Assembly (NCBI GenBank): GCA_001557505.1
Contig: LSAX01000006.1
Location: forward strand, 3,286,001-3,350,000
DNA length: 64,000 nt
Reading direction: 5' to 3'
From: Reticulascus tulasneorum
Taxonomy: Eukaryota; Ascomycota; Sordariomycetes; Glomerellales; Reticulascaceae
Positions 21,870-34,623 of the stretch are shown here, in pieces (positions within the stretch are counted from its first letter, which is position 1; each line of letters begins with the position of its first letter). The translations under genes and the position numbers were made by a program. The notes beneath the pieces were generated by a model. That model worked only from the letters and a program-made list of their open reading frames with translations. It was not told the DNA's origin and did not search any database.

Positions 21870-22502
21870 TGAAGCCGTCGCATTGAATAAGGCGATTGCC
21901 GTCCAGGAATGAATAGCTGGCTGGCATTTCACCATGCGCATTGTAGATGGTGTCCGTAGTTGACTCTGGATCATAGTTTCCAATTCACTTTCTATCTGAC
22001 AAGTCCATTGGACTTGCCAAACCCTTCCATGTAGATGACTAACTTCAAGTAAGCTAGTTTGTTGAACTTGTTCTGACCGAAACTTCATTTCAGTTTGTCT
22101 GAGCACGGGTTCGAGAGCAGTCGTACTGGCTACAGTCTCTATGACAAATTAATTTTAAATGATCTATACTGACTAAGTATCAGTGAAGATGGAGGCGTAC
22201 CAAAGAAGAATTTGCACGTTAAAATCCTATGCTGAAGCTGGCTTCTCACACTCAGGGGATGCTGTTCAGTAAGGACTATGTTAACCCGATTCCGTTGACG
22301 TCCCATTGACATCGCAGTTTCCATCCTTGGGCGACGCCAGCTTGCGACTCATGGATAACATGCACATGACATTCAATTGGCAGGTATAATGGAGGCCAGG
22401 TCTATTGATACACCGGGTTATTCTTAACTATTGCTCTTCAATCAAGATCTTTGGATGCCGGGACCACAGGTATGTTAACTGGAAGGGAATAGGCTTCGCG
22501 CT
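21870..22502. other. Intergenic, no supported gene
   Basis: Short open frames on the minus strand only, none protein-like. Confidence 0.4.
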
Positions 22503-23042
22503 TCATGCGGAACGTTCCGCCCATCTTTCGTAGTGTTCCGCACTCCCGAGGTTGGATTTGCCCAGCTTTGTCTGCAAAGAAGTGGCCCGGGACGCCTCAT
22601 GCACCTCTACAAGATGAGCCCTTTGTGGCATTGCTACTCCATTCCCATTGTCCTGACGTGATTCGAAGTCCCTATCAATGCCTCTTGATGCCCTATCACT
22701 TCGGGAGCAAGACAGCCAAGCGCAAGAACGGCAGAAGAATAACCCCAGTTGCCAGAGACACGCCGGCAGAAGGACGAGCGGCCAGATGATGAAGGTGATA
22801 GGGTACAACAAAATCAAAAGTATCTCCACGATTATTCCCCGTTGTACCTGCATGTGCCCCCTAGGCAAAAGCTTTTTGTGCAGAATAAAGCAGCTTCCTA
22901 GTCCGATAAATAGATATCCTATAGCCAATAAAATATAAAGCGGCAATAGTGGCACTGGGGGACGGTAGTCTTTCCTCGGCGAAGAGGTGGCGTCGTGGTG
23001 TCCCAGGATAACATAGACGGTATGTGGAACCATCGGCGCCAT
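22503..23042 (-). CDS. Small two-TM membrane protein, unknown function
   Basis: 179 aa, no intron needed. A polar N-terminus (MAPMVPHTVYVILGHHDATS) precedes a proline-rich turn and TM1 at about 31-53 (LLPLYILLAIGYLFIGLGSC). A basic loop (HKKLLPRGHMQVQRG) leads to TM2 at about 70-97 (IVEILLILLYPITFIIWPLV). The tail of about 75 residues is polar and charged. This is the usual layout of short lineage-specific fungal membrane proteins. No family recognised. Introns in the tail cannot be excluded. Confidence 0.45.
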   Translation of the reverse strand: MAPMVPHTVYVILGHHDATSSPRKDYRPPVPLLPLYILLAIGYLFIGLGSCFILHKKLLPRGHMQVQRGIIVEILLILLYPITFIIWPLVLLPACLWQLGLFFCRSCAWLSCSRSDRASRGIDRDFESRQDNGNGVAMPQRAHLVEVHEASRATSLQTKLGKSNLGSAEHYERWAERSA

Positions 23043-23487
23043 GTTGCATTGGTAAGATATGTAATGTTGTTTGTGTGCTCTAGAGTTTGAAGGAGCTTTA
23101 GAATGAAGAGAGTCTTCAGTTAGTGTGATGTGGTAATCTGAGTTGGAGGGCTGATGTTACTGTGTTGAGAGTCGACCAGCTCGATGATCGCAGGATAAGT
23201 CATAAATATATAGTACGCAAAAGAATATCTCCACTGTAGTATAACTTTGTAACGCTGTGGTACCAGGCGCCAGAGAAAGCTTACATGCGTTCTCGGGGTC
23301 CCCGACGAGAAACACTGAAATGCCACCCGTGGCTAGACATATGAGGATCAGAAGAGGCTTTGCATATGCCGAAAAACAGACACATTGGTTGAGACTTGAG
23401 TACTGAATCAGGTTGAACTGCCTTGGATCTCGAAATCAAGCTGTTGTTCAAGCTCACCATCGTTTTTACTATCTGCTAGAGAACATA
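23043..23487. other. Intergenic, no supported gene
   Basis: Upstream of the two-TM gene; contains only short chance frames. Confidence 0.35.
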
Positions 23488-24163
23488 CTACAACTTAGTA
23501 AGTCTTCGCGAAACTTCCAGGCTCGCAACACCTGCAGGCTCAGCATCTTGTACATGCTGATTATCCGCTTTGGTTTCATGGTCTACTGACTCATCTAACA
23601 GCGACCGTTCATAAGTATCGTGACTTTCGTACTCGGACATGATGCAATAAGAATTCGATGTCCAAATTTGCGTTTGGTACAGAATGAACTCCAAGAAGGG
23701 GTTACGATCATAGAAAGGCTTGGTGTAGATAACTTTAACCTGCCCTTGGTCGGAGATACCTGCCAACTAACCGGAGATCGGTGTGCTAGGACAACTGATG
23801 GCCAGATAAAGATTTGACATTCGATCCAAATTTTGACCACCAACGTTCCTGCTTTGTTTCCCTATTCCAATGGACGAGGAATGGCGCAGTGGTGAGATAG
23901 AAACGTGTGATCCGATTCGGCGGTGAGACCCACAGGTGTGTGAAAGTAACTGATTATCGCATTTATCAATTACACAGAGGCTACTCTTACATGAAAACGA
24001 TCAATGGCTGCGGCATGTTGCCTAAGGCTACAAACTCCTCCTCCGTGGCGGCCAAACAAAAAAGACAGGTGGTATCTCTGCTTGCCATGAAAAGAAATGC
24101 ACCAAAGACAAGTCGCAACGGTAGTATTACATCAATAAAAGATTCCGTCTGATCAGAAGCCAT
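23488..24163 (-). CDS. Small multi-exon protein with a hydrophobic N-terminus, unknown function (approximate model)
   Basis: The ATG at 24163 starts MASDQTESFIDVILPLRLVF followed by a hydrophobic stretch (GAFLFMAS). Exon 1 (23991..24163) ends QPLIVF. A 41-nt intron (23950..23990, GTAAGA/CAG), short for a fungus, links in frame to FTHLWVSPPNRITRFYLTT and VHWNRETKQERWWSKFG. A further protein-like segment, QGQVKVIYTKPFYDRNPFLE and then FILYQTQIWTSNSY, runs to a stop at 23488, but the junction before it is unclear. Coding character is visible, yet the exact exon structure is not settled. No family recognised. Confidence 0.4.
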
Positions 24164-24176
24164 TATCCATCCCCCT

Positions 24177-27100
24177 TTAATCAACGTCTGCTAGGCTTGT
24201 GTCTGAGGACCCGTTAGCTCCATCGCCTTGACCCTCTTTCCAGCTAGCCATCTCCGCAACGGGGACACGGCCCCTCAACCAACGAAGTGTAGCATCCGTT
24301 CCACGTTCCAGAACACTCCACCTAGGAACTCTGAAGCGGTTACCGGCGACTTCGAGTCGTTCCAAACCCCCAGTACCACCGAGAAGGCCTAGCCGAGGGT
24401 TCAGATGTGCGATGTCGTTGTTACCTGCGTCAACTATCTTCATGCCTTTGATCGCGTCCGGGTCAAGATCAGCCAGGTGATTGTTGGCTGCGAGAAAGAC
24501 TACCAATTTCGGAAATGTACTGCGAAGGTTTGGTGGCAGTGATGCAATGCGATTCAGCGAAATATCAATTTTCTCCAAAAGAGGAGCATGGAGGTAAGTG
24601 GTGAGCGGAACCAGGCTTGTAATATGGTTGCTAACCAGGTTCAACTCTCGCAGAGCGGGTAGATCAAGCTCCTCGGTAAGATAAGATTCACCCAGCAGTT
24701 GGTTGTGAGCAAGAGACAGGGCAGTCAGAGTGTCGGCAAAAAAGCTCAATGAATTGGGAAATGTGGTGAAAAGGTTGTGGTGAAGTTGTACCTCTTGAAT
24801 CTTGTTGTCCGCAACAATTTTGGAGCAAATAACAGGATGCAAGGATGATGATTGGGTATTCGAGCGATCCAAAAGACCGCCTTGCTTGACAGGCCACGTT
24901 TGATTCGCAAGGGTTTGAGAGCGTGATCTGGCTGGCGAAGTTGGAGCAGAGGTAGGTGGCGTGGCAAAATCATCCATGTCAGACCGACTGTCCTGATCTG
25001 GATCATCGATAGCAACTGGGGACGCCATATCCATGGGAACAGTGGCAGAAGTGATTTCTACCACCTTCGGCGCATCCAGGGATTCCGTTGTGATAGGCTG
25101 GGCACTTCGTTCCACGTCTTGATACGGCGGGGGCGGCTCCAGTCGACCTGCTAGGATCTCCTTCAGCTCTTCTGTGCCGATTGTGACGAATTTCTTGTCG
25201 CGCAAGGGATTGCCAGTCAGACGAATCATTGCAAGGTTGTCCATTCTGGCAATCTCTGTCGGGACAACGCGTATGTCGTTGCTTGATAAATCAACATGCC
25301 TCAGTTTCTCGAGGCCGGTGAATCCGTCTGGGAAGCACGAGATGTTGTTCTCGTCTGCGGCCAACGTAAGAAGGCTCGACCAAGAGCTGACATCCGGCAG
25401 AGCTAGAAGCCGATTCATCGAAAGAGCCATTTGGTGAAGCGAAGGTAGGTTAATCGTGGATCCTTCCGAGACTAGCCGTGTCAACTGGTTGCAAGAGATA
25501 TCGAGTGATTGGAGGTGAGGCAGTGTTTCAATGGAGTCGTCGAATAGAGTTCCCGTGATCTTGTTCCTCTTAGCAAGGAACTCGGTGAGAGGCAGTTTGG
25601 CGAGGGGTGCGAATGACAGCTTCTCGAAGCTGTTTTCACTGATATTAAGGATCCGCAGTCGGGAAAGGCGGTCGATACCAGGTGGCAGGGACGAAACATT
25701 GTTTCCGTGGAGGTCGAGGATTTCCAGTTCACGAAGGTTTGAGAAGCAAGAATCCAGAGGGCCATATAAGAGGTTATTGCCGAGCTTGAGGTCGCGAAGG
25801 GAGGTGATCTGAGAGATCGCATCAAGACTGTTGTTGGTCAGGCGATTCGAAGACTAAGGTAGATAGAGTTAATCACAAGAGATGTGCAAGGCCGGGGCGG
25901 AATTGTATTACCAAGTTCAGGGAGGTGAGTAAGCGAAGTTGTCTCAATCCCCATGGCACAGAAATCAAAAGATTCCCATGCAAGTCTAACGTATCCAGCC
26001 CTCCAAATATATTGCCATTGGTCTCCTCTTCTTGAGCAAAATCGTCCGCGGTACGGTCGGGGAAAACGTGGGCTTCGATAACCTCCAGCTCGTTATCAGC
26101 AGCAACAAATCTGGTCAAGTCCACACTCTCTGCCCAACTTCCGTCATATTTTCCGAGAGCTGCCGAGTCATACATATTCATAACGTCCGCAGGGATTTTT
26201 CTGAGGTTCATGGCGGAAATGTTGAGTCGACCCGTCGCCCTGGCATCGACCAGTCTTTGCTGAATGACTTTGCTCGTCACATGGTCACTCCTTCGTTGGT
26301 TGAAGGGATCGTGCGTAACAGCTATCCCGAAGTCAAACCCAGCATCGGCCGGCACGATGGGAGATGCCGACGGTTCGGTGCGCGATGATTCTTCAATAGG
26401 GGCTGTCATTTGAGCATCCTGAGCAGCAGCAGCAGCAGCAGCAGCAGCGCGCTTGGCCGCTTTTGCCTTCGCAATTTGGTCCCGGAGTGCAGCAGAAGAC
26501 TTTCGGCTGTCAGTTGCTGTTTCTGTGGATTCTACAGTGGCAGACATATTTGCCGACCAGGTCGACGACCTGGGCGGGATGGTCCCATCATGCGATGCTG
26601 TGGAAGACCTCGCGGACATTGGCGAGTTCTTGCGGGCATTATTTGCTTCGCCAGCGGCCTTCTGTATTGCCGGAAGGGAAGGTTTCTTGAATAAACCATT
26701 CACAGAGGCTCTCGGCTTCAACGGCCGCGCTGCAACTGTCCTGGATCCAAATTTTGGAGGAGCCATTGCCCCGTTCGCCTTCGTTGGGCTTGGACTTCTG
26801 TCGGTTCCTAACTCGCTAGCGGTGGGAGAAACAAAGTTGGTGGAAGCGGATGATCTCAAGCGGGGTGTACCTCGGGTAACGGGTGTTTTCAGTGAGCCAT
26901 TGTTCAATATACGTCTGGATGGGGTATCGTCTATGGTGCTCAATGGTGTTTTGTACGAGTTGGTGGACGCACGGAAGCTAGAGAGAGTCTTGTCGTCGGG
27001 GCCAGAGCTGGATCCTGGCCTGCTCTGCGGCCGAGAAGACGGTCTGATGGATCCATCAGAGGTGTAGCTCGAACCAGGCCTAGAATTGCCACTTCCAGCC

Positions 27101-27762
27101 CGTGACCTCGGTCTCACTGCTCCTTCGTAGTCAAAGAACACTGACGACTTCTTGCTTATTGCTGGAGAGGAAGGTAATTGAGAAAGGGTTTCGATTGTTC
27201 GTTCAGAAAGAGAGGGTCGGGGTTTATAAGGCTTTGCTCGGGTCGCATCGAAGCTGGAGCTTGCCTCTGCAGAGCTGGTTGGATGGCCGCTGTCTTCTGG
27301 GGGGCGGTTGGCCGGGCTCACGGACGCTTGAACCGAAGCCGAGAGAGGGGTTGTTGCAAACACTTCGGACGGCCGCCTCGTCAATACCATGGAGCGTTTT
27401 ATAAGGACGTCGTCTGTTGCAATTGGCGGGGTAGGAGTGACGGAGTCTCTCGACCCCCTCAGCTGCTGATCTGAGCTCTTGTGCGTCAGAACCTCTCTTG
27501 CCCTCGGATCGGTCTGTCTGTGTCCTGTCTTCGCAACATCTCGAATTGGCTTCCCGCTTTCCAGACTCTCGGCCCCCTTTGTCGCAACATGTGTTGCCAA
27601 TTGATCTCGTGAGGCAGCTGGTCGTAATCGAGAACTCCGAAAGTCGGTATTCAAACTCTCTTTTGACGGGGCAGCTCGAAGGGAGGATGTCCTGGGCACC
27701 GGAAGTCGTGAGAGACGGGGGATACCGCTCACAGGCCTCGAAGGCACTCGTTTGTCGTCCAT
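24177..27762 (-). CDS. Large leucine-rich-repeat protein, two exons
   Basis: Exons complement(24177..25853, 25912..27762), 58-nt intron (GTAATA/TAG), 1175 aa. I chose the ATG at 27762 (MDDKRVPSRPVSGIPRLSRL); an in-frame ATG at 27831 would add 23 residues. The first ~500 residues are Ser/Pro/Arg-rich and probably disordered, with an alanine run coded by a CAG-type repeat. From about residue 530 to the end there are many leucine-rich repeats (e.g. GLDTLDLHGNLLISVPWGL, LEILDLHGNNVSSLPPGI, LRHVDLSSNDIRVVPTEI), interrupted by a Ser/Pro/Asp-rich insert around residues 880-960. The order resembles LRRC40/SHOC2-like scaffolds. LRR domains bind partner proteins; the partner here is unknown. No signal peptide, so it is intracellular. 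Confidence 0.85.
26422..26448. repeat. Coding trinucleotide repeat (AGC)9
   Basis: Nine perfect AGC units on the plus strand, read as GCT on the coding strand, give part of the run KRAAAAAAAAAQDAQ in the LRR protein. Length variation would change the alanine tract without a frameshift. Confidence 0.9.
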
Positions 27763-29724
27763 AGCGAAGAAGCATGCAGCAGCCTTAGGGTAGGCAAAGT
27801 GAAGGGAACAATGATGCCTGTTGGTGTGCACGGATGGTGCTTGAAGTCTTAGCGTTCGGGTGTTCAGTGGCTCGGTCAGTCTGGGGATTGTTGCATCTGT
27901 AATAGCGCGTCGGCGAGCTAAGTGACTTTGGGTGTTAGCGCGTCAAAGGAAAAAGAAAGAAGTGGCGTTGAATAGCGATGGGAAGACTTGAAGGCCGGAA
28001 GGTAAAGACAGTGAAAGTGTGACTCTTGACTACCAAAGCCCAGATATCAAACGAGCCACGCAGAGCAAATAGGAGAGAACCAGAGGAACCAGAAAACTAC
28101 TTTTTTCTGCAGAAGGAAAGGGAAAGGGCAGATGGTCGATTCTCATGCAGGGTTGAAGCTCCTCATTTCCGCGCTCGCCAGGGTGGTGAGGGGCCATGAG
28201 GCCTTCGGTTGAACTGGAGGCGGCCCCGGATCACGTGGAGTTCACGCTAAACTTTGCAGTTCTGGTTTTTTTTGGATTCAGGGTGTCACGGTTGGCAAGT
28301 CGTTTAGTATTCGCAGAGTACAGATTATCCCTCCATCTATCATTACCATCATCATCCACAGCATTTGTTCAACGTCAATTGGAGAATATGGTCAGTCGGT
28401 CAATCTGTCAGGTAAGGTAGGCAGGCAACCTGTCTGTCTGTCAGTTCAGCCAACACTACGGCAAATGACCAATGCTAGCCGTTTCGCGACAGACTCTCTC
28501 ACGAGACCTTGTGCATGGCTGATGTTGAGACTCGACCCTGGATTGTTTCCTGGGCCCTCAATGCAAGCAGCGGGCGCTTATCAGCGATTCGTTCCATCCG
28601 TCGATCGCAAGAAAAGCCGAACGAGGAGAGAGGGGAATCGGAGTGGTAGCGTGGACCGGACACACTTGCTGCAGTCCATGTCAGCCCCTGATCCCGTCCG
28701 TCCGTCTCGCACAGACATAACACAGATCAATATCGATCGCCCGAAACCTCGAATCGCGTGTCAGACCAACCGTCGATGACCTGTCGTCCAATGCACATCA
28801 TGCCTGGAAGCACTCGTCCGAAAGTTTATGACAGCCTGATCACTGTGTCTGAGCCTTGGCATACACCGCTTACTATTGGGATCGAATGGTCGACCCAGAA
28901 GATTCGACAAGTCTTTTCTTAACGCGTTAGTGACGGGCTTCGCGATGGGATCCAGCACCCCACTATCACCGCTTTGGTACCGCCTGCGCACTACATACTA
29001 CCTGTTCGGATGGAGCGGCCCATGGTACTTGAGCACGTTTGAATGCTGCTTTCGCACGAGCAAGTCGCAATAAGCTGCATGGTAACTTGGCTGGTGCAAT
29101 TGCTAGACAAATCCAGGATGCACGCGCCCCACCTCCGGGTTCCCGCCCAGAACGTCAATGTAAACAAGCACGACGTCTGAATCATCATTCACTCGCAGTC
29201 GTCACAGTGTTCTTGTAAATTTTTCCCGGGGTTCATTCTCGACCCGGTCATAATCTGCTTACAACTGACCTCCACTAGAAACTGCAAGGGCGATTAAAAA
29301 TCCTCCGCCATTGCCGACCAATGCCGGCGACGGCCTCATCAGCCTGTGCTGAAGGCCGCTCCGGATAAATCCTAGAGGCGTTTTGAATACAAAAACCCAG
29401 ACATCCAGACCTCTTCCCGCGTGTCCCTGACCCAAATGCCCCGAATGTGACGGCGCTTTTTCCAGGTTGGCCTTCCAGAAATTCCCAGTAACTGGTTGGA
29501 AAGTGGACCTCATGCACCACACGTCCGGGTGATATCAAATCCGCGTTGGTTTGGGTTAAGACAGCAAATGGCATCCTTCGCAATGAGCCAAACACCGGGT
29601 CAGACACGGTCGCACTCGTGAATCATGATACCGACGGGAATCATGACTTAAACTCCAAACCCCGGGTTGGCCGACAACCCAATATCGCCGTTTCAGCGAA
29701 CGAAATCATCGGGCGGCAGCATTC
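27763..29724. other. Upstream region of the LRR gene; no supported gene
   Basis: About 2 kb. A plus-strand open frame at 28465-28779 and minus-strand frames are rich in Arg and Ser but have no domain or splice support. The part near 28000-28450, with pyrimidine-rich tracts and GTCAG/CTGTC repeats, is probably the 5' leader and promoter of the LRR gene. Confidence 0.4.
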
Positions 29725-30664
29725 TTAGTTTGTCGTTGCTCCCTCGTCGGCCCCAGCCATTGCCACCAACCACGGTGGACGATATTTTGACGTCCATTCC
29801 TCGTCGCTTACGCCTCTCTTGGCCTTCTCCAGCTGTGCGTGGCAGCTGTTGCAGCTGGCAGTTTCTTTGGCTTTCTTCCACGATCCGGGCCCGAGGCGTA
29901 GGAAGCTCATCTGGTGCTTGTGCTTCCTGCACCTAGAGCACCTTTTCAATATGCCTGATGCTGGTTGATGCATAGAAGGCTCATTTGTGACGGTACCAGG
30001 CGCTTGTGGTTGCAAATCGGGCCGCTCAGCGAGCGTGGTGTCTTTGTTTGGTAGGCAAAACCTCAGTTTCTTCTGGTTTCGTTTGGTCGGAGTTGCATCA
30101 CATGCGCCATCCTCGACTTCCTCCTGTTGCTCGTTCTCATCCAGCATACCTTCAGCCAGTCTTCGTGCATCAAGACTAGCTTTCCTCTTCAAGGAGCATA
30201 GCTTAGGATTTGATGCGTCGCAGGTTTTGTCTACTTTCTGTTCCTGCTCTCGCGTCTCTGGCTGAATGTCTTGTCCTCCCTCTGGCCCTTCATGTCTCCC
30301 GAGTGTGTGGGTGGCGTGGTTGTGAGTTGAATCTTGAACAACTGGCGGGGGGGCTTCCGTGCCAGTCTGGGGCTCGGGTCGGGCAAATGCAGAGGCAGCC
30401 CACCATTGACGGCTGGCTTCTCTTGTCATCTCGTGGGTAATTGTCCCGGGTGGCAGCTCGGCAACATACTGTACAAGTCAGTATATCCTGCTTGGAGAAC
30501 GAAAGGGCTGGAACTTTGATGAATGGAGATGTTGAAAGGCGCATACTCTTTCCTCACTGCTCAGATGGCCAGTGTATCTAGGCTTCGGCTGTGCATGTTA
30601 GGCTCCATATTCCGGACACGGGGTTGTCTATGAGGTAGTAGATACTAACCTGATTATTGGCCAT
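29725..30664 (-). CDS. Small CxxC...CxxC (zinc-ribbon-like) protein, three exons
   Basis: Exons complement(29725..30468, 30547..30588, 30650..30664), 266 aa. The first exon is only five codons (MANNQ). Introns are 78 and 61 nt with GTATGC and GTTAGT donors. The N-terminus continues PKPRYTGHLSSEER and YVAELPPGTITHE. A long polar, Glu/Lys-rich centre with possible nuclear basic clusters follows (SLKRKASLDARR, PTKRNQKKLRF). Near the C-terminus two pairs of cysteines form KRCSRCRKHKHQMSF and ASCNSCHAQLEKAKRG, spaced like one zinc-binding site. It recalls short zinc-ribbon or Stc1-type fingers but I cannot assign a family. A nuclear role is inference. Confidence 0.68.
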
Positions 30665-31499
30665 GGTGGGATTCCAAGTAGCGGAGAGGAGGGGGGAGAT
30701 GAAGCTTGGAGAGAAGGGATGATGTGAGTTGCGATCTCCTGTCGTCACAGTATCATTGTGAAATTTCAATGAAAGCCGGGACTTCAAAGGCTGCGTGTGT
30801 GACAAATGGCGGGAGCTATGTTGTGTTTGGAGGCGGGAGCTTCCCGGTCATTCCTTTGCTGCTTAGTTACGACTTTGGGCCAATGGGTCTTGCTCGTCCG
30901 ACTGCCCGTCACACGCCCAGAATTGCCTGGGTTATAACAGCAGTAACACGTGCACCATTGCAATCATAATCACGTAAGGCCACTTGATAATCTGGCTCTA
31001 TGCTCGGCCAAGGGATGTTTTTAGATCTTTTCACCCCTCACGCAGCTTTCGTCTGACGGACCCCGGGATAAACCTCATCTGGCTACAACTCGACAGACCC
31101 TCTATGAAGACGACGGCCCGCTCCACCATGTGTTTGAGTATTGTGGATCCCTGAAAATTCGACTAAACGTCGCTCCATATTGTGAACCTCGTAGATTGCC
31201 GTCGCGTAGAGATTATTATCTCAACAGATGGCTGTCCCAAGTGCGTAGGCTTGGTGAAAGTCGGCGAGAGTCGCGCCGTGCACATTTTGATTTATGGCCA
31301 GGGGGCTCAAATCAAGGTGCCAGCTTGAGATCTGACCAGCAAACAAGATGCCGATACTCTTTTTCATTCTTCTTACCTATAGGCTGTGCTTTCTGTAAAC
31401 CAATGTGTATAATGTCACCAACACCATTGTGCGGCTCTCAGCATGGGAATCTGGCTGGACCAGCTGTGGCAAAATGGCCGAGACCTCCAAACCGTCAGT
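30665..31499. other. Intergenic up to the AT-rich element
   Basis: Normal base composition. A 145-codon plus-strand frame ending inside the left terminal repeat of the AT-rich element has no protein character. Confidence 0.4.
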
Positions 31500-34400
31500 T
31501 GATACATCCAGCGCTACCGCAAATACAAATCGACTTGCAAATCATCCAAAGCTCGCAATCAATCTAATCCAAATCTAAGATATCCTCAATCTAATTTAAT
31601 TAATCTGAATAGCTTTAATATTTAGATAACTTATAGAGCCATATCATATGACTAGGCACGTGTTTAGACATATATATTATCTTCCCCTTACTCTATTATA
31701 AGGCGAAACGTGGTCAAACTGACGTGTTTTCTAGGTCTACCGGGTAGAATCTAACTTTATATTACGAATTACCTTTTATCTAAACCTTCTCGAGAGTCTT
31801 TTTCTTATAATATCTAATTCTATCTTCTTAATAGCTTCTATAGAAAGCTTAAATATGTTTATTAGACTTTATAAGGTATATCTAGGTATTATCAAATAGT
31901 TTAAAAGATCTTATAATATAATATTATTTATTAATCTGAAGATCTTTAACCTTTTATTTATTATTTAGAAATAATATTAGTTTATATTAGAAAAGTTTAT
32001 TTATTAGAAAAAATTAAGATATTTATAAATATAAGATTATAAAGTTTTTATTATTAAGCTTGATTATTATAATAAGATATAGAGAATAGACTAATATTAT
32101 AAATTATATAATAGAAATAATTATTTAAAACTTTTTAAAGTAGTAGTAATAAGTTTTATTATAAATTATCTTCTTAAATAAGCTATTTAATAAAATTATC
32201 TATAATTTACTAATAGTTTATTAGAAAATATTAAGTTATTAAAATATCTTCTTATTTAAAATTAAAATCTTTTAAACTTTATATCTTCTAATTATAAAGA
32301 GATATTATTTTAAAATATTTTTAAATATATATAATAATTATTTTCTTAATTATAATCTAATATATTTAAGATCTAAATGTTATTTTTATTATAGATATAA
32401 ACCTTTTATTCTTAATATTCTTTAATAAATATTTATAAAAGATCTTCTTTTTTCTTAATATAAACTTTGCTAAGTAGGTTTTATAAGGCTATAAGATTAT
32501 TTAATAAGATCTTAACTTTATATTTAATAAGAAATAAAAAAAAATAGCTTAATAAATATTAAAAGTCTTAACGAAAATCTATCTTAGCTTTAATATATAG
32601 ATTTCTCTTAATTAATATATGATAATAATAATAAATAAATATTTTATTAATAATAAGAGGGCTTTATAAAACCTCTTATTAATTTTCCGATATTAATTAG
32701 GCTTTTATGATAATTAAAACCTCGTTTATACCTTTAAGAAGGTTATCTAATATTAAGATATTATTAAGAAGATTAGATATATGATAATAGATAATATTAT
32801 AAATAATAATATTTATTTATAAAGTTTATATTTTTATCTTAATGTTTTAATAACCTAATTAGATATTAAAAAACGTTAGATATGTTGTCTTAGGTATATC
32901 TTAAACTTAGTTGCTTATTTATTTTTATATAAGGAAGATATTAATATTTTTAAGTAAAAGTTTATTTTATATAAGTTATAAACTTTTAAATAGTAAGATC
33001 TATATTATTAAAGATAGAAAGGTGTTATTAAGAAGTTTTATAATATTATCTATTTTATCTAAGCTTTTTTATAATAAAATAAAATATTTAAATAAATTGT
33101 TAAAAAGTTAAAGATAAAGAAAGATATATATTATTTTTATAATAAATTAATTATTAAATTTAAAATTATTTAGAATAATAATATATATTAAAATTTAATA
33201 TATTTTATAATTAATTATATTTTAATAAAGTAGGTTAATATTAATAAGTATATCTAAGTTTTAAATTTAGAAATTAATTAGTTAAAATATCTTTTTATTA
33301 AAGATTACTTATCTATTAAAGATTAATATATCTTAAAAAAGGTTAAAATAATTCTTAAACTAATATACTATTTTACAATATAGATATAAGGTTAAGGTAA
33401 ATTAAATAATAATATTTATATATAAATAATTTTCATAAGTTTTAAATATTTATTTAAATATCTCGAAGATTAGATTTTCTTATATATAGCTTAGCTTAAG
33501 ATAACCTTAGATATATTTAAATTATAAATTATTACTTAATAATAAGTTAGAGATTTATAACCAATTAGATATTTAATTTTATAGTTAATAAGCTTAATAA
33601 TTAAGTTAGTTTAAACTTACTAACGGCTTATTTAAATTAATAATTATAAAGTTTATCTTCTTAATAATTTTAACTTTATTATTCTGTTAGAATATTTTTA
33701 AGATAAAATAGTTAGCTTTTTATAATTAGTAATTAACTTTATAAATAATATTATTAAACTAAATAACTTAAACTAACTTTATATTTAGACTTTTATTATT
33801 AATATTTAATATAAGGTTAATAAATATTATAATAAGCTAGAAAAATCGTTTTTCTTTATAATAATTATAATCTTATATTTAACTTTTAATCTAAGTTAGC
33901 TTAAGGTAATCTAAGATTTTTATAAATAATAAAGATAAATATAAAATATAAAAAAGTAACTTTAATATTATTTTAATTAATAATATCCTTATATAGACTT
34001 ATTATCTATATATCTATTAAACTTTTAACCTCTTTAATAATAAGATCAACGTTAATATTAATATTAATAAGAGGTAAATAGCTTTATATAGTTTATAAAA
34101 AGTAAAATAAAACCTTTATCTATTAATATAAAAAAAGAATTTAAATAATATTTCTAATTTAAGATATTTAATCTTAAAGATCTTAACCTTATCTAATAAT
34201 AATATAATTATTAATATAAATATCTTCGCTTATATCATCTTATATTAGATCTTCTTATTATTCCGGTAATAACTATTAATTACGAATATACCTTTAGCTA
34301 AGTAAAGCTAGTCTTAACTTTATAAAGGTTCTTAATATTACCTAATATATTTAAAGCTATTTAGTATCTTAAGAACTAGCTCCGTAAGGACTATATCTGG

Positions 34401-34623
34401 CTAGGAAGCTATTTTACTGTTCGGAAGGAGGCTGATGATAAGACTGAACAGTTATTATAACCTCATCTTATCAGATATAAGGGCCTAGACCCCTGCTTCG
34501 CAAATAGATCAATTCAATCAAGTTCAATCAATTCAATCAATTCGAAAGCTTCAAAAACGTAATCAATCCAAATACGAGGCCATATTTGGATTGATTGTAT
34601 TTGCGGGAGCGCTGGATACATCA
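31500..34623. mobile_element. RIP-degraded terminal-inverted-repeat transposon
   Basis: Left end at 31500-31527 (TGATACATCCAGCGCTACCG, then CAAATACA). Right end at 34596-34623, whose reverse complement reads TGATGTATCCAGCGCTCCCG and then CAAATACA. The two match at all but about three positions. Between about 31570 and 34480 the sequence is extremely A+T-rich (TAATA, TTATAAT) with no open frame of value. Immediately inside the right end is a palindrome (34561-34596). An insertion of about 3.1 kb, mutated by RIP, is the simplest reading. The superfamily is undecided because the target duplication is unclear and the transposase is not readable. Confidence 0.7.
34561..34596. repeat. Perfect palindrome inside the right end of the AT-rich element
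   Basis: AATCAATCCAAATA and TATTTGGATTGATT are exact reverse complements around an 8-bp loop (CGAGGCCA). Just upstream (34508-34543) are direct repeats of the type TTCAATCAA. Subterminal repeats of this kind often serve as transposase binding sites. Confidence 0.75.

Noticed and set aside
28465..28779. 104-codon plus-strand frame
   Set aside because: No signal, domain or intron structure; lies in the upstream region of the LRR gene.
32911..33111. 66-codon frame in the AT-rich element
   Set aside because: Lys/Ile/Leu/Tyr/Phe-rich translation is what AT-rich DNA gives by chance.
31570..34480. Mitochondrial insertion as the source of the AT-rich DNA
   Set aside because: Terminal inverted repeats and transition-only differences elsewhere fit a RIP-mutated transposon better; no mitochondrial gene could be read.
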